A stretch of DNA of 40,248 bases from Maribrevibacterium harenarium (GTDB taxonomy: Bacteria; Pseudomonadota; Gammaproteobacteria; Pseudomonadales; Marinomonadaceae). Within the stretch, counting starts at the first letter, position 1; each line of letters starts with the position of its first letter. The notes under the pieces are model-generated. The model had not been told where the DNA came from. It made no database searches and worked only from the letters and a program-made list of their open reading frames with translations. The translations under genes and the position numbers were made by a program. Where the stretch lies: NCBI RefSeq assembly GCF_006385675.1, contig NZ_VFRR01000029.1, positions 1 to 40,248 of the forward strand, in the 5' to 3' direction. Below are positions 27,321 to 36,465 of this stretch, in pieces.

Positions 27321-28067
27321 ATGCACAATTATCAGGCTCCTACAGAGCTACTGAAAGACAAAATCATTCTCGTAACAGGCGCGGGTGATGGCATTGGCCG
27401 CGCAGCTGCGCTTAGCTATGCCGCCCACGGCGCAACGGTCATTTTGGTTGGACGCACCACTAAGAAGTTAGAAGATGTTTACGACGAGATTGAAGCAAAA
27501 GGCTACCCACAAGCCGCCATCGTACCGTTAAATCTAGATAGCGCCGCAGAGCATGATTACATTGAGCTAGCCAACACGTTGCAAGCGGAATTTGGCCACT
27601 TAGATGGCGTGCTTCATAACGCCAGCATTCTCGGCATGCGCACACCGCTTGCCAATTACGAGCCCAGTACCTTCGAGCAAGTCATGCGCGTCAACGTCAC
27701 TAGCCAATTCCTACTGACACAAGCCTTGATGCCGCTACTACTAGCAGCTCCACAAGCGTCTATTATTTTCACAACTTCAAGCGTTGGTCGTAAGGCTCGC
27801 GCCTACTGGGGAGCTTACGCTGTCTCTAAATTTGCCACCGAAGCCATGATGCAACTTTTGGCCGATGAACTAGAGAATATTTCTAAGGTTCGAGTCAATG
27901 CCATTAACCCTGGCGCGACCCGCACCAATATGCGCGCTTTCGCTTATCCAGCGGAAGATCCTAGCACCCTAAAGACTCCAGAAGAAATCATGCCTCTTTA
28001 CCTTTACCTGATGGGTGAGGATAGCAGTGCCATTAATGGCCAATCGTTGGACGCACAACCAAAGTAA
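27321..28067 (+). CDS. yciK: SDR-family oxidoreductase YciK
   Basis: Short-chain dehydrogenase of the YciK group; the substrate is not established. 248 residues. Cofactor loop TGAGDGIG at 19-26, HNAS at 99-102 in place of the common NNAG, catalytic Ser153 or Ser154, and YAVSK with Tyr166 and Lys170. INPGATRTNMR follows, as in classical SDRs. The N-terminus MHNYQAPTELLKDKIILVTG is typical of YciK. It is co-transcribed with ubiG (19-bp gap) and followed by a clear terminator. Confidence 0.95.
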   Translation: MHNYQAPTELLKDKIILVTGAGDGIGRAAALSYAAHGATVILVGRTTKKLEDVYDEIEAKGYPQAAIVPLNLDSAAEHDYIELANTLQAEFGHLDGVLHNASILGMRTPLANYEPSTFEQVMRVNVTSQFLLTQALMPLLLAAPQASIIFTTSSVGRKARAYWGAYAVSKFATEAMMQLLADELENISKVRVNAINPGATRTNMRAFAYPAEDPSTLKTPEEIMPLYLYLMGEDSSAINGQSLDAQPK

Positions 28068-28096
28068 CGCCAACTTATTACTAAAATTAGATACAC

Positions 28097-28119
28097 AAAC
28101 GGCCCTAGATGGGCCGTTT
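28097..28119. terminator. Bidirectional terminator between yciK and the secreted unknown
   Basis: AAACGGCCC pairs with GGGCCGTTT (9 bp, 5-nt loop), with TTTTA after it on the plus strand. It serves the ubiG-yciK unit, and less strongly the convergent gene at 28140. Confidence 0.8.
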
Positions 28120-28139
28120 TACTTTGTAGTTATACAGGC

Positions 28140-28727
28140 TTAGCCGCCAATTAATTGCTCTAGCTTTTGCTCATCACTTAAAGGTGGCGCACTAGCTTCG
28201 GGAGCCACTTCTTCATCTTCCGGCGCGGTACCCATTACCCTGTTGCCGGGCTCGATCACACTAAAATCACCCACATCCGCTTTTTGCTCTTCAGGCGGAT
28301 GCAAGATGGCTTGATCTTGCTCTAGCTTATCCGCTTGATCACCAAATATCCCGACCTCTGGCATCATGCTTAGACGGCGCTGCTGTATTTCCTCGGGAAT
28401 ATGCCCAGTAAACAACACGGTAAACGGCGCCTCTTCGGTACGACGATTCACTTCGTCATAAATTTGTTGTTCCCGCAACGCTAGCTCCATCTCATCCAAG
28501 CGGGAGGCTTTGGTACGATCAGCGGACACAATGACATTGAGCTGTTTTTGCGGCTTGGCTTTTTCCGCCGGAATGATTGCCACCGCGTCAGGGGAGCTAA
28601 GCACGACCTGATGATCGCCGCGATATACCTCATCACCGTAGATAACATCTACTGGGCGCACCTCAACAGTTTGCCCTTGCACAACTGCCGACAACCCGAA
28701 AATCAACCCAAACAGCACAAACTTCAT
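28140..28727 (-). CDS. Exported hypothetical protein
   Basis: 195 residues, family not recognised. A short hydrophobic signal peptide spans about residues 1-18 (MKFVLFGLIFGLSAVVQG), so the mature protein should be periplasmic. The middle has a helical, charged stretch (ADRTKASRLDEMELALREQ, then IYDEVNRRTEEAP). The last third is rich in Glu, Asp, Pro and Ala and looks disordered (GTAPEDEEVAPEASAPP). No Cys, enzyme motif or lipobox was found. Its start has GAGGT about 6 nt upstream. It is monocistronic between two terminators, so context gives no function. Confidence 0.75.
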   Translation of the reverse strand: MKFVLFGLIFGLSAVVQGQTVEVRPVDVIYGDEVYRGDHQVVLSSPDAVAIIPAEKAKPQKQLNVIVSADRTKASRLDEMELALREQQIYDEVNRRTEEAPFTVLFTGHIPEEIQQRRLSMMPEVGIFGDQADKLEQDQAILHPPEEQKADVGDFSVIEPGNRVMGTAPEDEEVAPEASAPPLSDEQKLEQLIGG

Positions 28728-28773
28728 AATGACCTCACCGACACACCACTAAAAGTGTAACAGCCCAACATTA

Positions 28774-28800
28774 AAAAAGGCGACACTGGGTCGCCTTTTT
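28774..28800. terminator. fabV terminator
   Basis: AAAAAGGCGAC pairs with GTCGCCTTTTT (11 bp, 5-nt loop); T-runs on both strands. It lies 11 bp past the fabV stop and separates fabV from the secreted-protein gene. Confidence 0.85.
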
Positions 28801-28811
28801 CTTTGTTCAAA

Positions 28812-30014
28812 TCACAGAGTGATAGGCTCAAAGTCTACCAGAGGACTTACATCCGCCTCATAATCGACACCAGCCACACCAAATCCAAACAGCTTCAAGA
28901 ACTCATCCTTGTAAAGCTGATAATCCGTCTCAGCAAATAGATTTTCATCGGTAATTTGAGGCCAAAGATCGCGACAAGCTTGCTGTACATCGTCGCGCAA
29001 TTCCCAGTCATCTAATCGTAAACGGTTCGCATCATCTACCAATGTATCTGGCTGACAGTCGTTGTATAAACGCTCAGCAAACATGCGGTATATCTGATCC
29101 ATACAACCTTCATGTAGACCTTTTTCACGCATGACTTTGAACACCATGGATAGGTAAAGGGGCATAACTGGAATGGCAGACGAAGCCTGGGTGACAACGG
29201 ACTTCAGTACTGCTACGTTAGCACCACCACCCTGCTTGGCAAGCTCAGCATTAATGGCCTGAGACGCGCGATCCAAATCCTCTTTTGCCTTACCTAGAGC
29301 GCCGTGCCAGTAGATCGGCCAAGTAATATCGGAACCAATGTAAGAGTACGCTACTGTGCGAGCACCTTCAGCGAGCACCCCCGCTTCGGCAAGAGCTGAC
29401 ATCCACAACTCCCAGTCTTGACCACCCATCACGGTTACAGTGGCAGCAACCTCTTCCTCGGTAGCAGGTTCGATTTCCGCATCAATAATCACATCACGAT
29501 TGGTATCAATGGCGGTTGAACGGTACGGCTCACCAATTGGTTTCAACACGGAGCGTACGACCTCGCCAGTATCTGGCAACTTGCGTACAGGTGAAGCCAA
29601 CGAATACACCACCATATCGATCTGACCGAGATCAGCCTTGATTAGATCGATCACTTGCTGGCGCGCTTCGTTCGAAAACGCATCACCATTAATACTTTTC
29701 GCGTATAGACCTTCTTCATGAGCTGCTTTTTCAAAAGCTGCCGCATTGTACCAACCAGCCGTTCCTGTTTTTTTCTCGGATCCTGGCTTCTCAAAGAAGA
29801 CACCGATAGTGGCTGCACCACAACCAAATGCCGCAGCAATACGAGAAGAAAGGCCGTAACCACTAGAGGAGCCGATTACTAAAACGCGCTTAGGCCCGTT
29901 TGTAATTTGGCCTTTTGCTTTAGTAAAAGCGATCTGTTCGCGTACGTTGGCTTCACAACCCACCGGGTGTGTCGTGGTACAAATAAATCCACGAATTTTT
30001 GGTTTAATAATCAT
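28812..30014 (-). CDS. fabV: Enoyl-[acyl-carrier-protein] reductase FabV
   Basis: NADH-dependent enoyl reductase completing each fatty-acid elongation cycle. 400 residues, the FabV size (larger than FabI). N-terminus [20 protein letters not shown], cofactor segment [20 protein letters not shown] at 45-64, [18 protein letters not shown], and the FabV active site Tyr235 with Lys244 (Y-x8-K) in [13 protein letters not shown]. FabV enzymes are typically insensitive to triclosan. It ends at a strong terminator; the start has a weak AAAGAG ribosome-binding site. Confidence 0.98.
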   Translation of the reverse strand: MIIKPKIRGFICTTTHPVGCEANVREQIAFTKAKGQITNGPKRVLVIGSSSGYGLSSRIAAAFGCGAATIGVFFEKPGSEKKTGTAGWYNAAAFEKAAHEEGLYAKSINGDAFSNEARQQVIDLIKADLGQIDMVVYSLASPVRKLPDTGEVVRSVLKPIGEPYRSTAIDTNRDVIIDAEIEPATEEEVAATVTVMGGQDWELWMSALAEAGVLAEGARTVAYSYIGSDITWPIYWHGALGKAKEDLDRASQAINAELAKQGGGANVAVLKSVVTQASSAIPVMPLYLSMVFKVMREKGLHEGCMDQIYRMFAERLYNDCQPDTLVDDANRLRLDDWELRDDVQQACRDLWPQITDENLFAETDYQLYKDEFLKLFGFGVAGVDYEADVSPLVDFEPITL

Positions 30015-30064
30015 ATGAATCTCTTTCTACTTTTTATCTGGTGTTATTACACAGCAACAGCCGA

Positions 30065-30259
30065 TTACTCGTTCACACTAGAAACAAAACGGCTCGCTTT
30101 TTCACGCTGAGCCACTTTGACCAAGGTATCACGTTTTTGGGCATCGCTCATGCGTCCCCAATGGCTGATTTCCTGACCGGTGCGGTAACACCCCACACAG
30201 ATATCTTCGTCGTTTAAAAAACACACATTCACACAAGGGGAGCGTGGCACATCATTCAT
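30065..30259 (-). CDS. DUF1289 family small Cys-rich protein
   Basis: 64 residues. The DUF1289 pattern is clear: SPCVNVCFLNDEDICVGCYRT with four Cys that probably bind a metal, then EISHWGRMSDAQKRD. The function of the family is unknown. The frame is open further upstream, but AAGGGG sits 6 nt before this ATG, and the family normally starts a few residues before SPC. The start overlaps the stop of the upstream 52-codon gene by 8 nt (ATGAATGA), so the two are translationally coupled. fabV follows 50 bp downstream. Confidence 0.9.
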   Translation of the reverse strand: MNDVPRSPCVNVCFLNDEDICVGCYRTGQEISHWGRMSDAQKRDTLVKVAQREKASRFVSSVNE

Positions 30260-30410
30260 CCTCATCCCCTTCTGCTGCCGCACTTTCACTAGTAGTCTCA
30301 GTATTTTGGGCACGCCACAGGCGCAGCTCTTCATAGTAAGTATCCCACACGCAGGGACTACACTCACTTTCGCAACATTCCCAATCTTCTGGTGGCTGTG
30401 GTTTTTCCAT
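30252..30410 (-). CDS. Oxidoreductase-like domain protein (52 residues)
   Basis: A short gene, easily missed. The translation begins MEKPQPPEDWECCESECSP and continues CVWDTYYEELRLWRAQ, then an acidic Ser/Thr/Glu tail. PPxDWECC-x3-C-x2-CVWDxYxxEL is the pattern of the small oxidoreductase-like domain (Oxidored-like family), with four Cys that could bind metal. The ATG has AGGA 4-5 nt upstream. It shares 8 nt with the next gene, a DUF1289 protein that is also a tiny four-Cys protein, so the two may work together. The family function is unknown. Confidence 0.85.
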   Translation of the reverse strand: MEKPQPPEDWECCESECSPCVWDTYYEELRLWRAQNTETTSESAAAEGDEDE

Positions 30411-30425
30411 GGTTTCCTGCACTTA

Positions 30426-30453
30426 GCTTAGCCCACGCAGAAGTGGACTAAGC
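30426..30453 (-). promoter_or_regulatory. Hairpin between the yebC-like gene and the 52-codon gene
   Basis: GCTTAGTCCAC pairs with GTGGGCTAAGC on the minus strand (11 bp with one wobble, 6-nt loop). It has no T-run after it, so it is not a standard terminator. It sits 9 bp past the yebC-like stop and about 10 bp before the next ribosome-binding site, suiting RNA processing or translation control. Confidence 0.4.
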
Positions 30454-30461
30454 TTACTCAG

Positions 30462-31178
30462 TTAGTATTCTGCGTTGTGGTAAACGTTTTGCACATCATC
30501 TAGGTCGTTCATCATATCTAGGAAGCGCTCGAACATATCGATCTCTTCGCCAGAAATTGCCTGCATAACCTGAGGAACGAACTGGATCTCATCCACATCA
30601 AAATCAATATCAGAGAAGGCTTCGACTAGGGCTTGACGAGCTTTACCATATTCCGTGTGAGGTGCGAATACGGTCGCTTTGCCCTCTTCGATTTCAATGT
30701 CGGTAACGTCAACATCCGCCATCATTAGTGCTTCCAACACGGCCTCTTCATCATCGGCAGCAAACATGAAAATGGCAGAGTGGTCAAACATATGACTAAC
30801 ACTACCTTGAGTGCCAATCTTACCTTTACCCTTGTTAAACACGGTACGCACATCGCCAAAAGTACGGTTCGGGTTATCGGACAGACAGTCCACGATCACC
30901 ATCACGTTACCGGGACCAAAGCCTTCATAACGGGCAGTATCAAAGTCTTCACCGCCACCGCCTTTCGCCTTATCAAGAGCTTTATCGATTACGTGAGTTG
31001 GTACTTGATCCTTCTTGGCACGATCCATCAAGCTGCGTAAGGCCAAGTTACCATTTGGATCGATACCACCACGCTTGGCACATACATAAATCTCACGACC
31101 ATATTTGCTGTAAACCTTGGCCTTTTGATCAGAGGTTTTTGCCATGGACTCTTTACGGTTTTGATAGGCTCTGCCCAT
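30462..31178 (-). CDS. yeeN: YebC/PmpR family protein, YeeN type
   Basis: 238 residues, the YeeN branch of the YebC/TACO1 family. [27 protein letters not shown] replaces the MAGHSKWANIKHRK start of YebC proper, and the ending DDVQNVYHN is family-wide. [33 protein letters not shown] and [15 protein letters not shown] mark the three-domain fold. YebC relatives act as translation factors relieving stalls, or were described as transcription regulators; which applies to YeeN is unclear. A second, true YebC next to ruvC is expected elsewhere. The ATG at 31178 matches YeeN length exactly. Confidence 0.93.
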   Translation of the reverse strand: MGRAYQNRKESMAKTSDQKAKVYSKYGREIYVCAKRGGIDPNGNLALRSLMDRAKKDQVPTHVIDKALDKAKGGGGEDFDTARYEGFGPGNVMVIVDCLSDNPNRTFGDVRTVFNKGKGKIGTQGSVSHMFDHSAIFMFAADDEEAVLEALMMADVDVTDIEIEEGKATVFAPHTEYGKARQALVEAFSDIDFDVDEIQFVPQVMQAISGEEIDMFERFLDMMNDLDDVQNVYHNAEY

Positions 31179-31446
31179 ACGTATTCCTACTTATTTGCTA
31201 ATAACGGTTTGCGGATAATAAACAAAGGCATGATTCTAACGCTAAGCCCGAAAATAACCAAACTCCTGTTTACTCCCCTGTGATATAGCAACAGAGGGAA
31301 GCTAAAATTAACCAGTCCGAGCCCCCTATACAGATTAGTCATATAGGTTTTACTTATTTTAATAATTTGATTAATCGATTTTTATTCTATTCATAATTTC
31401 GTCATAGTCCCCCTATTCACACTCACTAGGGAATTAGCCTAAATCT
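31179..31446. other. Divergent intergenic region yeeN / SulP gene
   Basis: 268 bp without a gene. The left half contains an imperfect hairpin (TCCCCTGT with ACAGAGGGA, 31274-31299). The right half, 31330-31410, is very AT-rich, with the palindrome GATTAATC. Promoters for both flanking genes must be here, but no hexamer pair at good spacing stands out. Confidence 0.5.
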
Positions 31447-33213
31447 ATGCTGCATCATTACTTACCTTGGTTATCTCAAGTTAATCGCCGCACTCTTGGG
31501 GCGGATATCATTGCAGCACTCACCTGTGCCTCCATGGCTATCCCTCAAGGTATTGCCTTTGCCGCTATCGCGGGGCTACCACCGGAATATGGCTTTTATA
31601 GCGCAATGGTGGCTCCCGTCATTGCAGTGCTGTTTGGATCAAGTTGGCATATGGTGTGTGGTCCAGCCACAGCAATATCGGCGCTCTTGTTTTCTACCTT
31701 GAGTGGAAGTTTTGAGCCTGGCACGGCTGAGTTCATCAGCGCAGCGATCAGCATCACCTTCTTAGCCGGGGTTTTCCAGCTCTTGCTGGGGTTCGCCAAG
31801 CTCGGCAATCTCACTAATTTTGTCTCCCACGCCGTGATGGTTGGCTTTATAACCGGAGCTGCGCTGCTAATTATTCTGAGTCAGATCAAGCACGCCCTTA
31901 CCCTGGATCTGGCGCGCCCAGAGCAGATTGGAGAATTTGTCTACGATCTAGGAACCCATTTACCAGACAGTAATTTGGTTTCACTCGCCATTGCGGGCTC
32001 AACTATTTTTGTTGCCTTACTCTGTCAGCGCTTGTCTAGACGCCTACCAAGCTATCTCATTGCTCTCGTCGCCGGCAGCCTGGTTGGCTTTCTGCTCGGA
32101 GCGCAAGATGTCGGGGTCCCTTTGGTTGGGGAGCTTAGTAGCGCTATCCCACCATTGGCGGCAGTTGAATTAAGTCTTAGCAATATACGTGATCTTGCAC
32201 CCGGGGCTGCCGTGCTGGCACTAATTGGATTAATGGAAGCCGCTTCAATTTCTAAAGCGATTGCGCTAAAAACAGGTCAGGAAATCAATACCAATCAGGA
32301 GTTTATTGGCCAAGGGCTTTCCAACATGGTTGGCAGCTTGTTTTCAAACTATATGAGTAGCGGATCATTTACCCGCAGTGCACTGAACGTAGAGGCTGGC
32401 GCCCAAACGCCCCTCGCGGTGATTTTCACCAGCTTGTTCTTGGTTGCGATTCTAAGTCTAATCGCCCCACTGTTTTCACATCTCCCTATTCCCGCCATGG
32501 CTGGCGTTATCATCCTGGTAGGCATACGGCTAATCGCCATCAAGGAGTTGATTCATTATGGCCAAACCAGTCGCACTGAGCTAATTATCGCAGCGGCTAC
32601 GTTAGTAACTACTTTGTTGGTAAGCCTAGAGTTCGGTATTTTGGTGGGAGTTGGCCTAAGTCTCGCCCTATTTCTGAAGCAGACGGCCAATCCGAATGTA
32701 CGAGTTCTCGCACCGATGCAAACCACACAAGGGCGCTACTTCCACAATATCCAGCATTTCGAGCTAGAGACCTGTCCTCAAGTACATTTCATTCGTCTAG
32801 ACGGGCCCGTCTATTTCGGCTCGATCGACTCATTGGCAAGACAGTTCAATGAATTAGCACTAAGCTATCCCGAGAAACAACATTGGGTCATCCTGTGTCG
32901 CGGTATTTCAAGTATGGATATGCAAGGTGGCGAACTGCTCCTCAAGCTCCATCACCAACTTGCCCGTAACAATCAGCAGCTTCATTTAGTTGTGCGCTAC
33001 CTATGGCAACTCGATCGCTTGAGACAGTTCGGCGTTATTGCCGCGGTGGGCGAAGAGTACATCTACCCAAGTAAAGGTATCGCCATCGACAAACTGGCAC
33101 ACCACCTGTCACCCAAGGTTTGCGCGGTCTGTGAAAAGCGAGTGTTTAAGGAATGCGATCAATGGCGTGACCTAGCACAACAGCGCATCCCAATCCGAAA
33201 TAATGAAGATTGA
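31447..33213 (+). CDS. SulP family inorganic anion transporter
   Basis: 588 residues. The first roughly 410 are membrane-embedded (LGADIIAALTCASMAIPQGIA, AGLPPEYGFYSAMVAPVIA and VCGPATAISALLF are SulP/SLC26 core motifs). A STAS domain follows about 435-545 (HFIRLDGPVYFGSIDSLARQ). Family members move sulfate, bicarbonate or dicarboxylates; the substrate cannot be told here. The tail carries Cys559, Cys562 and Cys570 in VCAVCEKRVFKEC, a possible metal or redox site. The ribosome-binding site is poor. No carbonic anhydrase or cys gene adjoins. It precedes baeS by 110 bp with no terminator. Confidence 0.93.
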   Translation: MLHHYLPWLSQVNRRTLGADIIAALTCASMAIPQGIAFAAIAGLPPEYGFYSAMVAPVIAVLFGSSWHMVCGPATAISALLFSTLSGSFEPGTAEFISAAISITFLAGVFQLLLGFAKLGNLTNFVSHAVMVGFITGAALLIILSQIKHALTLDLARPEQIGEFVYDLGTHLPDSNLVSLAIAGSTIFVALLCQRLSRRLPSYLIALVAGSLVGFLLGAQDVGVPLVGELSSAIPPLAAVELSLSNIRDLAPGAAVLALIGLMEAASISKAIALKTGQEINTNQEFIGQGLSNMVGSLFSNYMSSGSFTRSALNVEAGAQTPLAVIFTSLFLVAILSLIAPLFSHLPIPAMAGVIILVGIRLIAIKELIHYGQTSRTELIIAAATLVTTLLVSLEFGILVGVGLSLALFLKQTANPNVRVLAPMQTTQGRYFHNIQHFELETCPQVHFIRLDGPVYFGSIDSLARQFNELALSYPEKQHWVILCRGISSMDMQGGELLLKLHHQLARNNQQLHLVVRYLWQLDRLRQFGVIAAVGEEYIYPSKGIAIDKLAHHLSPKVCAVCEKRVFKECDQWRDLAQQRIPIRNNED

Positions 33214-33323
33214 AAGCTCAATACAGCATCCTTATTATTTTCATCTGAACCGATAGCAGTATTTTATTACCCCATTGTATAGTTAGGACTTTAACACTCT
33301 CCAGAAGGCACAAACGCACACAC

Positions 33324-34730
33324 ATGGGTAACCGGCGCGGCATGCAGATACGACACAAACTGTTCGCAGTATTTGTACTAAGTAATATTTTGCTCATTGT
33401 TTCCATGTGGCAGGTGTTCCAATGGAGTTTTGACCGAGGCTTTGTTACCTACGCCACTGAACGGGATCGCGATTTCTTAGAGCAAATGGCCAATCGCACC
33501 GCTAACCTCTACTTATACTATGAAGATTGGTATTTTCTCGTTCAAGAAAGCCGTCTTGAGGAAGAGTGGCAACGGGCAAAACTCGAAAATTTGCGGGATC
33601 TGATTCCACCACCAAGTACTCCTAACCTAGATCTAATTTACCCGTCACAGTACTACCGTCAGCGCTTTCTCTTGTTTGATGAAGATAAAGCTCCCTTGAT
33701 CGGCGATGTTGCCTTCGTTGACGCTGAAACTCACGAAGTTGAGGTGGCTGGCGAAATCGTAGGCTATGTAGGCTTACGCTCCATGCGCGCACTAGTACAA
33801 GACCAAACCTTGCGCTTTGTGCGTCAGCAAGGCGAAGCATTTCTGTTAATTTCAGCTTTTATGCTAACTATCGCAGCACTGCTAACTTGGCCACTCGCCC
33901 AGTGGCTTAGTCGCCCTATATCCACGATACGACAAGGTACGAAACGTCTTTCAGCGGGAAAATTTGACACCCGTATCAGAATCAAAGGTAGCGATGAGTT
34001 AGCGGATCTCGGTCGTGATTTCAACCACTTAGCTTCAACCCTTGAGCACATGCGTGAGGCACGGAAAAAGTGGGTCGCGGACACTGCTCACGAGCTACGC
34101 ACTCCCGTTGCCATATTGCGAGGGGAAATCGAGGCCATGCAGGACGGTATCATTAAAGTTACACCAGACTCGCTAGCATCGCTACAACAAGAAACATTAC
34201 ATATTGCGCGCCTGATCGACGACTTGAATCAGCTGTCCATGCACGATGTGGGCAACTTGAATTACCAGATGGAAGATGTGGAAGTATTGGACATACTGGA
34301 ACAAAGCGTCAGCGCCATGCAACGGCAATTTGAGGATGCAGGGCTTGATATAGAGTTACAAGCACCACATAAATCGAAACTAAGAATTACTGGCGACACT
34401 GATCGCTTGCATCAGTTATTCGCTAACCTGATGAACAATACCCTAAAGTACACTAATGCTCCGGGAAAACTGACGATCAAATTGACAAAAGAGCAGAAGC
34501 AAGCTGTGATTTGTTTTGAAGACACTCCTCCCGGTGTAAGTGAAGAAGATTTACCCAAAATTTTTGATCAGTTCTTTCGGGTGGAAAATTCCCGCAACCG
34601 CGCCACCGGTGGTCGTGGTTTAGGGTTGGCTATTTGCACCAATATTGTCGATGGCCATCAGGGAACTATCAACGCTTATCCTGCCCCTAGCGGCGGATTA
34701 GGCATTAAAGTCGTATTTCCATTGATTTAG
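33324..34730 (+). CDS. baeS: Envelope-stress sensor histidine kinase BaeS
   Basis: Inner-membrane sensor kinase. 468 residues: TM1 about 12-34, periplasmic sensor about 35-170, TM2 about 172-193, HAMP about 194-247, HisKA with KKWVADTAHELRTPVA (phospho-His256), N box LMNNTLKYTN, and ATPase G2 GGRGLGLAI. The G1 box is FEDTPPGV in place of DxGxG; E. coli BaeS has an equivalent variant, which supports the BaeS call. BaeS answers envelope stress (indole, spheroplasting, metals) by phosphorylating BaeR. Start choice is uncertain (Met1 or Met7); both lack a strong ribosome-binding site. baeR follows 28 bp later. The mdtABC efflux genes of enterobacteria are not here. Confidence 0.9.
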   Translation: MGNRRGMQIRHKLFAVFVLSNILLIVSMWQVFQWSFDRGFVTYATERDRDFLEQMANRTANLYLYYEDWYFLVQESRLEEEWQRAKLENLRDLIPPPSTPNLDLIYPSQYYRQRFLLFDEDKAPLIGDVAFVDAETHEVEVAGEIVGYVGLRSMRALVQDQTLRFVRQQGEAFLLISAFMLTIAALLTWPLAQWLSRPISTIRQGTKRLSAGKFDTRIRIKGSDELADLGRDFNHLASTLEHMREARKKWVADTAHELRTPVAILRGEIEAMQDGIIKVTPDSLASLQQETLHIARLIDDLNQLSMHDVGNLNYQMEDVEVLDILEQSVSAMQRQFEDAGLDIELQAPHKSKLRITGDTDRLHQLFANLMNNTLKYTNAPGKLTIKLTKEQKQAVICFEDTPPGVSEEDLPKIFDQFFRVENSRNRATGGRGLGLAICTNIVDGHQGTINAYPAPSGGLGIKVVFPLI

Positions 34731-34758
34731 TTATTTGCAAAATAAGGACTCTATAACC

Positions 34759-35436
34759 ATGAGTAAGGTACTGATCGTCGAAGACGAACCAAAATTAGCA
34801 GAGCTGATGGCCGCCTACCTAGAACAAGCGGGCTATGAACATCATCACCTTGAGCGCGGCGACATTGTTGTAGATTACGTGAAGCACAACCAAGTTGATT
34901 TGATGCTACTTGATCTGATGTTGCCAGGTTTAGATGGTGTCGAGATTTGTAAGCAAGTACGCCAATTTTCAGCTATCCCAATTATCATGGTTACCGCAAA
35001 GGCAGAAGAAATTGATCGCCTAATCGGTCTTGAAATGGGTGCCGATGATTACGTTTGTAAACCCTTTAGTCCCCGTGAAATCGTCGCTCGAGTTAAAGCG
35101 AATTTACGTCGCGTGGAGCTTGACCAGGTGGAAGCGCCTCGCGCAGAAGGCTTTGAACTAGATGCAGACCGCTTGCGCGCCACTTACAAAGGCGAACTGA
35201 TTGATCTGACAACGGTAGAATTCCAGCTACTGCAATTGCTGATCAAAGAGCCAGGACGCGTTTTTGGCCGTGATCTGATTATGAAGAGCATCTACAGCGA
35301 TAGCCGGGTTGTGAGCGATCGCACTATCGATAGCCACATTAAGAAGCTACGCAAGAAAATCGCCGCTGTCGCGCCAGAGCTTAACGTCATCCATTCTGTA
35401 TATGGGGCGGGTTATCGCTTCGAGAATAATGACTAA
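34759..35436 (+). CDS. baeR: Response regulator BaeR
   Basis: OmpR/PhoB-type regulator, 225 residues. Receiver domain with acidic pocket Glu8/Asp9, phospho-Asp52 (LMLLDLMLPGLDG), VTAKAEEIDRL and GADDYVCKPFSPREIVARVK. The C-terminal winged helix includes LTTVEFQLLQLL, VVSDRTIDSHIKKLRKK and SVYGAGYRF, close to E. coli BaeR. The ATG has AAGGA 10 nt upstream. An in-frame TTG eight codons earlier is less likely. It pairs with baeS upstream, and an AEC permease follows after 42 bp, possibly in the same transcript. Confidence 0.93.
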   Translation: MSKVLIVEDEPKLAELMAAYLEQAGYEHHHLERGDIVVDYVKHNQVDLMLLDLMLPGLDGVEICKQVRQFSAIPIIMVTAKAEEIDRLIGLEMGADDYVCKPFSPREIVARVKANLRRVELDQVEAPRAEGFELDADRLRATYKGELIDLTTVEFQLLQLLIKEPGRVFGRDLIMKSIYSDSRVVSDRTIDSHIKKLRKKIAAVAPELNVIHSVYGAGYRFENND

Positions 35437-35478
35437 TCATTTCTAGTGTTTCCACATTGATAAGGAGCGGTACCGTTT

Positions 35479-36426
35479 ATGGAGTTTTACAAGGCTTTTT
35501 CATTTGCTACGACGGTCACCGCCCCCATCTTTCTATTACTCGTTCTTGGCGTATTGCTTAGGCGCTTTCAACTTATTGATGAGCATTTTAGTCATGTAGC
35601 GTCAAGGCTGGTTTTCAATGTTGCTCTGCCTGTCATGCTCTTTATGAGTGTGCTAAAGGTGGATCTGACCAATCACGACCACTATGCCGTAACCTTGCTG
35701 GGGTTGCTTGCTACTATCGCCCTTTATTTTACCTATGAATTCCTTACGCCAAAGCTGATTTCCAATAGAACCGACCGAGGCATCGTTATTCAGGGTGCTT
35801 TTCGTTCGAATATGGGCATTATCGGGTTAGCCTTCTGTTTTAATGCCTTCGGCCCGGATGTGGCTGGGGTGGCTTCTTTGTATTTGGGTGCGGTTACGGT
35901 TTTATATAACGTACTGTCTGTTATCACCTTAAATCGCTCCTTAAATAGCGACTCCAGCCCCCTAGTAGCCATCAAAAATATCGCTCGGAATCCTTTAATA
36001 ATTGCTATTCTGTTGGCTTATTTGTTGTCGTATCTCGATATAAAACCACCGGCCATCATCCTCACTACTGGCAGCTATTTAGGACAAATGACCTTACCAC
36101 TCGCCCTCCTATGCGCTGGCGCCACTTTGAACTTTAAAGTTGATAAACACAGCCTTAATGCCACTTTCGTTGCTACGCTTGGCAAACTTCTAGTATCACC
36201 TATTGTGGTAACTGGTTCTGGATTTCTATTGGGCTTTCGAGGACAAGAGCTTGGCGTGCTGTTTCTGATGTCTTCCTCACCGACCGCAGCAGCCAGCTAT
36301 GTTATGGCAAAAGCATACGGCGGCAATGCCAGCCTGGCTGCTAATATTATTGCTCTTACAACCATTCTTTCTATTGCCTTTATCAGTCTAGGGATATTAC
36401 TACTGCGCTCAGCGGGACTCATTTAA
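35479..36426 (+). CDS. AEC family permease
   Basis: 315-residue integral membrane protein of the auxin efflux carrier family with about ten membrane helices in two five-helix halves. Recognisable motifs are LLVLGVLLRRFQLI, FNVALPVMLFMSV, FRSNMGIIGLAFCFNAFG and, in the second half, TLPLALLCAGATLNF and SSSPTAAASYVMAKAYGGNA. Bacterial members export or import small organic anions such as malate; the substrate is unknown here. AAGGAG lies about 12 nt before the ATG. The spacing from baeR (42 bp) suggests possible co-expression with the stress system. Confidence 0.92.
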   Translation: MEFYKAFSFATTVTAPIFLLLVLGVLLRRFQLIDEHFSHVASRLVFNVALPVMLFMSVLKVDLTNHDHYAVTLLGLLATIALYFTYEFLTPKLISNRTDRGIVIQGAFRSNMGIIGLAFCFNAFGPDVAGVASLYLGAVTVLYNVLSVITLNRSLNSDSSPLVAIKNIARNPLIIAILLAYLLSYLDIKPPAIILTTGSYLGQMTLPLALLCAGATLNFKVDKHSLNATFVATLGKLLVSPIVVTGSGFLLGFRGQELGVLFLMSSSPTAAASYVMAKAYGGNASLAANIIALTTILSIAFISLGILLLRSAGLI

Positions 36427-36450
36427 ACAGCTAGAATCAAAAAACATTAA

Positions 36451-36465
36451 TGAGAACCACTTGCA
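36451..36465. promoter_or_regulatory. Candidate Fur box 1
   Basis: TGAGAACCACTTGCA against the 7-1-7 Fur core TGANAAT-N-ATTNTCA: left half five of six informative bases, right half four of six. It overlaps the putative -35 at 36461. Confidence 0.4.

Noticed and set aside
34500..34560. BaeS with a broken G1 box (EDTPPGV)
   Set aside because: E. coli BaeS has a similar non-canonical motif, so this is a family trait and not inactivation.
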